From Nitrosomonadaceae bacterium (GTDB lineage: Bacteria; Pseudomonadota; Gammaproteobacteria; Burkholderiales; Nitrosomonadaceae): 64,000 bases of DNA. The notes under the pieces were generated by a model. The model ran no database searches, was not told the origin of the DNA, and saw only the letters and a list, made by a program, of their open reading frames with translations. The stretch covers positions 1 through 64,000 of the forward strand of contig JAUSLF010000012.1 in NCBI GenBank assembly GCA_030646695.1, written 5' to 3'. The position numbers were made by a program, and so were the translations under genes. Of the stretch, positions 58,713 through 64,000 are shown piece after piece; position 1 is the stretch's first letter; every line of letters starts with the position of its first letter.

Positions 58713-61124
58713 ATGGCCAAACACACCAAAGAAGCCTACGACCTCACCGACGCCGAGAAGCGCGACCTGACCCAACTCATCCAGCAGGGCAAGCCGCTGC
58801 CGGAGAAATATCGCTTCATCCTGTTCGAGGACAAGCGCGAGGTGGAGCTGGTGTGGAACGGCAAGACCCGCGACGTGTGCACCACCGTGCTGCCGTTCCA
58901 GTCGCTGGAGCATGTGGACGAACCGCGCCAGGAAGCGCCGGAGATGCAGAGCGATTTGTTCGACACGCGCGGCCGCCAGCTCAAGGGCTGGACCAACAAG
59001 CTCATCTGGGGCGACAACAAACTGATTCTCTCCTCGCTCAAGAGCGGCGCGCTGCGCCGCCAGATCGAGGACGCGGGCGGCTTGAAGCTCATCTACATCG
59101 ACCCGCCGTTCGATGTCGGCGCTGATTTTTCGATGGACATTGAGATCGGCGGTGAGACCTTTCACAAGGAGCCGAACCTGCTGGAACAGATCGCTTACCG
59201 CGACACTTGGGGGCGCGGGGCGGATTCGTTTATCTCAATGATTTATGAGCGGCTGATTTTGATGCGGGATTTGATGCACAACGAGGGTAGCATCTATGTG
59301 CATTGTGATTGGCGAGTGAATTCATTCATCCGTTTGGCAATGGACGAGGTTTTTGGGCGGGACAACTTCATCAATGAAATCACATGGAAGCGGGCTCACA
59401 CGGTGAAGGGAAACATTGGTCAAGGGAGCAAATATATGGGCGCAAACACTGACACGGTGTTCGCTTACGCAATGTCTCCGGCCTACATTTTCAATAATGT
59501 GTTTCTTCCATACTCGGAGGAATACATCAGCTCGTTCTTCAAATACACCGACGCAGACACGGGAAGAAGATACAGGCTCGTCAGCATGATAGGACCGGGT
59601 GGTGCAGCAAAGGGAAACCCAAGCTACGAGATCATGGGCGTCACGCGATATTGGCGATATAGCCAAGCGACGATGCAAGACCTCATTTCAAAGGGTCTGA
59701 TAGTACAAACTACGCCCGGAACCGTCCCTCAAAAGAAGCAATACTTGGATGACGGCTTGGGCGTCTCCATTCAATCTCTTTGGGATGACATCACGGGAAT
59801 CGGAGCGTCATCAACTCAAGGTACAGATTACCCAACCCAAAAACCCGAAGCCCTGCTCGAACGCATCATCAAAGCATCCAGCAACGAAGGCGATCTCGTC
59901 GCCGATTTCTTCTGCGGCTCCGGCACCACGGTAGCAGTGGCAGAAAAAATGGGGCGCAAGTGGATTGCCACCGACCTCGGCAAGTTCGCCATCCACACCA
60001 CGCGCAAGCGACTCATCGGTGTACAGCGCGAGTCTAAGGACGCGGGCAAACCATTCCGCGCCTTCGAGGTATTGAACCTCGGTCGCTACGAGCGCCAAGC
60101 GTATTTGAGCGTCGGCGGTCGGCTCAGCGGCAAACAGAAAGAACAGGCGCTGATGCAAAAGGAGCGCGAGTTCCGCGACCTGATCCTGCGCGCGTATCGT
60201 GCCGAGCCGTTGGAGGGAGAGAGTTTCTTTCACGGCAAAAATGCAGGCCGGTTGGTGGTGATCGGCCCGATCAACCTGCCCGTGGGTCGGCTGTTCGTCG
60301 AGGAGGTCATCACCGAATGCCGCAAGCGCGGCGCCTCGCGCGTGGACATGCTCGCCTTCGAGTTCGAGATGGGCTTGTTCCCCGCAGTGCTTGAAGAGGC
60401 GAAACAAAAAGGTATTGACCTTGTGCCGAAGCAGATTCCTCCCGAAGTATTCGACAAGCGCGCGGTAGAAAAAGGACAAGTAGTTTTTTTCGACATCAGC
60501 TTCATCGAGGCCACGCCGCGCTACCACAAGTCCGCAAAACATATGGCCGGGCACCCGAAAGACAAATTCACGCTCCAGATCGAATTGACCGACTTCTCCG
60601 TTTACTACACGCAAGGTGCAGCAGAAGCCGCCGCCGCGAGCCTCAAAGATGGCAAAAGCGAAGTCGTGTGCGAACAGGGTCAACTCATCAAAGTGAGCAA
60701 AGACAAGGACGGCGTCATCACGCGCGACACGCTTACCAAACTCTGGACCGACTGGGTGGACTACTGGGCCGTGGACTTCGACTACATGAGCCGCAAGGAA
60801 ATCATTAAGGTGGCTCGCGACATGGGTGTTAATTCCGTCATTCCCGCGAAGGCGGGAATCCAGAACACCGACAAAACCCTAGACTCCCGCGTGCGCGGGA
60901 GTGACGGTAGCGGGGATGATGAGCTGGAGTTCGAAGAGCGCTGGACTGGCAGCTACATCTTCGAAAACGAATGGCAAAGCTTCCGCACGCGCAAAAACCG
61001 CGACCTGGAATTCATCTCCGCGCCCCACACCTACACCAAAGCGGGCCGCTACACCGTCGCCGTGAAAGTGATCGATATCTTCGGTAACGACACGATGGTG
61101 CTTGTGCCGGTGAGTGTGGGATGA
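58713..61124 (+). CDS. Site-specific DNA methyltransferase (type III-like Mod, beta class)
   Basis: This is an 803-residue N6-adenine/N4-cytosine methyltransferase. The catalytic motif DPPF (near residue 130) precedes the AdoMet motif DFFCGSGTTVAVAEKMGRKWIATDL (near 398), the beta order found in type III Mod proteins. The region between should be the target-recognition domain. It begins MAKHTKEAYDLTDAEKR; the frame upstream of 58713 is repeat DNA. Residues about 708-731 (VIPAKAGIQ...DSRVRGSDG) are translated from an inserted two-hairpin repeat. Together with the upstream helicase-nuclease it should form a restriction-modification pair. Confidence 0.88.
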   Translation: MAKHTKEAYDLTDAEKRDLTQLIQQGKPLPEKYRFILFEDKREVELVWNGKTRDVCTTVLPFQSLEHVDEPRQEAPEMQSDLFDTRGRQLKGWTNKLIWGDNKLILSSLKSGALRRQIEDAGGLKLIYIDPPFDVGADFSMDIEIGGETFHKEPNLLEQIAYRDTWGRGADSFISMIYERLILMRDLMHNEGSIYVHCDWRVNSFIRLAMDEVFGRDNFINEITWKRAHTVKGNIGQGSKYMGANTDTVFAYAMSPAYIFNNVFLPYSEEYISSFFKYTDADTGRRYRLVSMIGPGGAAKGNPSYEIMGVTRYWRYSQATMQDLISKGLIVQTTPGTVPQKKQYLDDGLGVSIQSLWDDITGIGASSTQGTDYPTQKPEALLERIIKASSNEGDLVADFFCGSGTTVAVAEKMGRKWIATDLGKFAIHTTRKRLIGVQRESKDAGKPFRAFEVLNLGRYERQAYLSVGGRLSGKQKEQALMQKEREFRDLILRAYRAEPLEGESFFHGKNAGRLVVIGPINLPVGRLFVEEVITECRKRGASRVDMLAFEFEMGLFPAVLEEAKQKGIDLVPKQIPPEVFDKRAVEKGQVVFFDISFIEATPRYHKSAKHMAGHPKDKFTLQIELTDFSVYYTQGAAEAAAASLKDGKSEVVCEQGQLIKVSKDKDGVITRDTLTKLWTDWVDYWAVDFDYMSRKEIIKVARDMGVNSVIPAKAGIQNTDKTLDSRVRGSDGSGDDELEFEERWTGSYIFENEWQSFRTRKNRDLEFISAPHTYTKAGRYTVAVKVIDIFGNDTMVLVPVSVG
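60835..60907. repeat. Two-hairpin REP-like element (dRS3-type) inside the methyltransferase gene
   Basis: Two perfect 8-bp hairpins (ATTCCCGC/GCGGGAAT at 60840-60859; ACTCCCGC/GCGGGAGT at 60883-60902) lie 23 bases apart. The whole 73-bp unit is bounded by CCGTCA and TGACGG. The ATTCCC...GGGAAT core equals the neisserial dRS3 form and related proteobacterial REP doublets. The insert is in frame and adds about 24 residues to the protein. Confidence 0.88.
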
Positions 61125-61149
61125 ATGCAACGAAGAAGGATCGCCGCAC

Positions 61150-61410
61150 ATGGTTAATGATATTGAGAAGGTAGAACAATCGGCCCGAACGGCAGCGAAC
61201 GAACTGCCGACACAGTCAGAGTTGATTTCTAAAGTGACCGACGCCATCCGGGAGGCCAAGGATACGGACGTTGAGTTGCTCGATATTCTCTCCGAGAAGA
61301 TTTTGACGATGAACCCTGCCGCTACTGCGGTTGCCAATGCCGTGAAGGCAATCGAGAATCTGGCGGTCAAACGAGCGGAGGCGTCTGTCAATGACCAAAA
61401 TAACAATTGA
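61150..61410 (+). CDS. Small acidic helical protein paired with the SMC-like ATPase
   Basis: The 86-residue product is acidic and predicted all-helical (DIEKVEQSARTAANELPTQSELISKVTDAIREAKDTDVELLDILSEKIL...). It has no recognised domain. AAGGA about ten bases upstream supports ATG 61150 over an in-frame ATG at 61114, which overlaps the methyltransferase. Its end overlaps the ATPase gene by 20 bases, pointing to coupled translation and a possible complex. Function unknown. Confidence 0.6.
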   Translation: MVNDIEKVEQSARTAANELPTQSELISKVTDAIREAKDTDVELLDILSEKILTMNPAATAVANAVKAIENLAVKRAEASVNDQNNN

Positions 61411-63859
61411 GTCGTTTCATCTCGTAGGATTTCGGGCTTACCTTCAACGGCAAACCTTTCATCTTTGCCGGGACAAGACGCCCCTTAGCCTTGCTATTTT
61501 CGCGCCCAACGCCAAGGGTAAGTCCAGCTTGGTAGATGCGTTTGAATTTTATTTCTCAGAAGATGCAACTCTTGAACGCCTCGGTATACGGGCCACTGAG
61601 CGTGCAGGACGGAGAGCATTGGAACATGTCAATGCCCAAACAAAGGGTGTGCCGAGCGAAGTCCACTTTTCGTTCCGTGAAGGAACAGACAAGTTTGGTG
61701 ACAAGCGCGCTGTGATACCCCAAGGAAGCTCGATTCCTGCGGCGGCTCAGCGGGTTCTGGAAAATCGCACTCTCCCGTTTGTGATCCGAGGGCATGAGCT
61801 TCGGGGTTTTGTTGAGCAGCAAACATCGGAGGATCGATACAAGGAGATAGCCGCCTGGTTTGGCCTTGATCCTTTGATCGACATTCAGAAGAACTTGCGC
61901 GCCCTGCGCAGGCAAATGAAGGTAAAGGCTGAGTCCACGACGGAGCGTCACGAACGGTTGCAGGACCTTGCCCGCGCTACGGGAAATACCGTGAAAGTGT
62001 GGGATGAAGCTGCTGTTTGCAAATGGCTCAATGACGAGATAGTGGCGAAGCTCGACAAGATGCTGACCCTTGCGACTATTTCTGAAACCGATACAGGCTA
62101 CCAGGTGCTTAAGAAGCGGAAAGAGTCTGAGGAAGAGAGCCTAGGACTCGCTTCGTTGAAACGATTCCTGACCCAGACCGAAACACTTTATCGGTATCCC
62201 GCGGAAGAGGACGAGAAACCCACTGGGGCCATTGTGGAGTTTGGGGCAGCCGTGACCACCCATGCTGCTGCTGTCTCTAAGGAGGCCGAAGAACGTGCCA
62301 AAGCAAGTCAGACGGTTTTTAACGAGGTGTGGACGGCGGCAAAAGCGGTCTTCGAAAACAATGATGTTGACCTGGATGCTTGCCCGGTTTGCGACACGAA
62401 ATTTCCGGCCACCCCGCATGGATCACGGCATGACATTCGAGTAAAGCTGGACGCCAATCTCAGCGATCTCACGGATTACCGGAACGCTGAGGCGATCCTC
62501 AAGATCAGTAAAGACAGCCTTGCCCAAGCCTTCCTCTCATTGATTCAAAGCCTAAAGGCACTGACATCCAGCTTCAATGACACAGGCTACGCCGACAAAA
62601 TCAAAAGCATAGAAACCTACCAACTGGCCTTGGCTACTTGGAAAGCGGGCGATGGCGCCCTCGATAGTGCCGATACTATAGTCGAATTAAAAGCCTTGCA
62701 TGAGGCCATTTCCGGTGAGAAGAAGCGCATCGAGGCGAAGCAGGGCGAGCATACCTACGCTAACGCCCTAAAAATCGCCGATGATCTGATTAAACTGAGG
62801 AGCAATCTGGGTCGGATTGACAGGACCAAAGCCGAACTCACCAAGCTCCATGAGCAACTCAATCAACAGGCCTTGGCCATCAACAAGGCCATCGTGGAAC
62901 ACACACAGAAGATCATGGGCAAGCTAAAGGACCATGTGAATATCCTTTACAAGGAGATTCAAGGCGGAGACGTAGACGCTCCGCCCATCCATTTGAAACT
63001 TCCTGACGAGGATGACACCAATCAGCAGCGTATCCAACTGCTAATCGACTTCTCCTCCAACCGCAAGGGCGTGGTCCCGAGCGGGTATCTTAGTGACTCA
63101 CAGATTCATACCTTGGCGTTGAGCCTTCGTCTTTCCGCTGTCAGCTTCTTCAACACGAAGGTGCCTATCATTGTCCTGGACGATGTTGTCACCTCTTATG
63201 ACGCCGATCATCGGAAGAACATCGCCGCCATGCTCGCCAAACACTTTGGTGATTTTCAGATCATCCTCGTGACCCATGACGAGCGCTTCTTCTTGTTGCT
63301 CCAGGACCATCTGCCGCAGAACGTCTGGAACTTCCGTCGCATCATCGAGATTAAGCCAGACTTCGGGCCGAGCTTTCACGACCACCGGACGCCGGATGAG
63401 GTTATCCAGGCAAAGCTGGTCGCAGGCGAGAGTGCGGCCAACGAGATACGGCAGGCAGAGGAAGAATGGCTTCTCGATATCTGCCGGGACTTCAAAGTCA
63501 AAGTGGTCATCCGAGCTATCGAGCGTCCTTATAAGTATGACCGCAGTGAACTCGCGGGGGCATTGGCCTCGTTCCTTAAAAATGTGGGAATTACTCCGCC
63601 CGAGGTACCTGGCATTGCTAACCCTTTCCTGGCGAGCCTCCAGAAAGGCGATGTTGAAAACTTCGGGAGCCACTTCTCGGACAACCCAAACGAGGGTGCC
63701 TCGGTTGGGGATGAGAAAACTCGCTGGGAAGAATTCAGATTTTTTCGGGACCAGTTCGCCTGCCCGAGTTGTGGCAACAAGCGTTTCATGAAGCCTGAAC
63801 CTCTGAAATATCCAGTCTGTAAGAAGTGCGAAACACCGTTTGCGTTTAACAAAAAATAA
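61391..63859 (+). CDS. SMC/Rad50-like ATPase with zinc-binding motifs
   Basis: This 822-residue ABC-type ATPase has a head split by a coiled coil. The Walker A region, APNAKGKSS (residues 38-46), keeps Lys44 and Ser45 but has Ala at two glycine positions. A CPVC pair (residues 331/334) sits amid helices like a short hook. The C-terminal head has a signature YLSDSQIHTLALSL, Walker B IIVLDDVV near 594, and the H-loop VTHDERF near 627. A domain of about 190 residues follows and ends in a zinc ribbon (CPSC near 791, CKKC near 810). It resembles defence ATPases; no named system fits clearly. Confidence 0.8.
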   Translation: MTKITIESFHLVGFRAYLQRQTFHLCRDKTPLSLAIFAPNAKGKSSLVDAFEFYFSEDATLERLGIRATERAGRRALEHVNAQTKGVPSEVHFSFREGTDKFGDKRAVIPQGSSIPAAAQRVLENRTLPFVIRGHELRGFVEQQTSEDRYKEIAAWFGLDPLIDIQKNLRALRRQMKVKAESTTERHERLQDLARATGNTVKVWDEAAVCKWLNDEIVAKLDKMLTLATISETDTGYQVLKKRKESEEESLGLASLKRFLTQTETLYRYPAEEDEKPTGAIVEFGAAVTTHAAAVSKEAEERAKASQTVFNEVWTAAKAVFENNDVDLDACPVCDTKFPATPHGSRHDIRVKLDANLSDLTDYRNAEAILKISKDSLAQAFLSLIQSLKALTSSFNDTGYADKIKSIETYQLALATWKAGDGALDSADTIVELKALHEAISGEKKRIEAKQGEHTYANALKIADDLIKLRSNLGRIDRTKAELTKLHEQLNQQALAINKAIVEHTQKIMGKLKDHVNILYKEIQGGDVDAPPIHLKLPDEDDTNQQRIQLLIDFSSNRKGVVPSGYLSDSQIHTLALSLRLSAVSFFNTKVPIIVLDDVVTSYDADHRKNIAAMLAKHFGDFQIILVTHDERFFLLLQDHLPQNVWNFRRIIEIKPDFGPSFHDHRTPDEVIQAKLVAGESAANEIRQAEEEWLLDICRDFKVKVVIRAIERPYKYDRSELAGALASFLKNVGITPPEVPGIANPFLASLQKGDVENFGSHFSDNPNEGASVGDEKTRWEEFRFFRDQFACPSCGNKRFMKPEPLKYPVCKKCETPFAFNKK

Positions 63860-63884
63860 AGATGCCAAGCTCGAATTGTTTTTT

Positions 63885-63946
63885 CAACCGCAAACGAACG
63901 AATCAATAGAACCGGTCTCGGGATGAACCGCGAACATTTGCGGTTG
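63885..63946. repeat. Inverted repeat downstream of the ATPase gene
   Basis: CAACCGCAAA at 63885 and TTTGCGGTTG at 63937 are exact inverse copies separated by 42 bases, starting 26 bases after the ATPase stop. A terminator is possible but the loop is long and no T-run follows. It may be the edge of a further element cut by the window. The remaining bases to 64000 hold only short open frames. Confidence 0.4.
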
Positions 63947-64000
63947 CGTCATGCCTTACAGCAAGTACCAAGGCAGTTGGACAAGGAAGGGAGCGAGTCG

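Noticed and set aside
63923-64000. Open frame starting MNREHLRLRHALQQ at the window end
   Set aside because: Only 26 codons, no ribosome site, and it overlaps an inverted repeat; it may be the start of a gene but cannot be supported.
1-64000. CRISPR array
   Set aside because: No regularly spaced direct repeats of 24-40 bases and no cas genes were seen.

Overview
The window looks like a chromosome segment of a betaproteobacterium, most likely Nitrosomonadales. This rests on protein character and gene order: rimP-nusA-infB-rbfA; one sdhCDAB-sdhE-gltA-sucAB-lpd cluster; and tmk-holB-tatD followed by a secreted ankyrin protein. No ammonia-oxidation or ribosomal RNA gene is present, so the genus is an inference.

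Layout. 1-130: 5' tip of an IS200/IS605-type transposase with a strong hairpin, sitting just downstream of rbfA where truB is common. 163-5206 (minus): rimP-nusA-infB-rbfA, with a terminator-like hairpin directly before rimP. 5472-8999 (plus): acetyl-CoA synthetase, a metallo-beta-lactamase-fold hydrolase, tRNA-Ser(GGA) and a small membrane protein. 9064-19384 (minus): succinate dehydrogenase, citrate synthase and 2-oxoglutarate dehydrogenase genes. Divergent from it, 19582-22715 (plus): mdh, prpB and prpC behind a near-consensus promoter. With acs, these supply acetyl-CoA, the central TCA steps and half of the methylcitrate cycle.

22839-28856 is an accessory patch. An acyltransferase gene is cut by an IS21-family element that has no target duplication. 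It is followed by a DUF3653-like regulator, VOC and SDR enzymes, and a frameshifted second VOC gene. 28919-37373 is mostly housekeeping (ankyrin protein, tatD, holB, tmk, an FAD dehydrogenase, greB, ampD, an ABC-F ATPase). It includes an in-frame chimera of the PilS N-terminus and the PilR C-terminal DNA-binding domain, a deletion scar; pilZ is also absent from its usual place between holB and tatD. 37583-54226 holds ggt, hrpA, accA, tilS, radA, a ceramidase-like membrane protein, an RhlE-type helicase, a MITE-like inverted-repeat element, a second-type ftsH, bipA and a DsbA-family protein.

54397-63859 is a candidate defence island, all on the plus strand. It encodes a type III-like restriction/helicase subunit with a PD-(D/E)XK nuclease motif, a RhuM protein, a four-helix-bundle protein bordered by AT-rich repeats, a beta-class DNA methyltransferase with a two-hairpin repeat translated in frame, a small acidic protein, and an SMC/Rad50-like ATPase with a degenerate Walker A and added zinc-binding motifs. 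The small protein/ATPase pair attached to this restriction system is the best candidate here for something undescribed.
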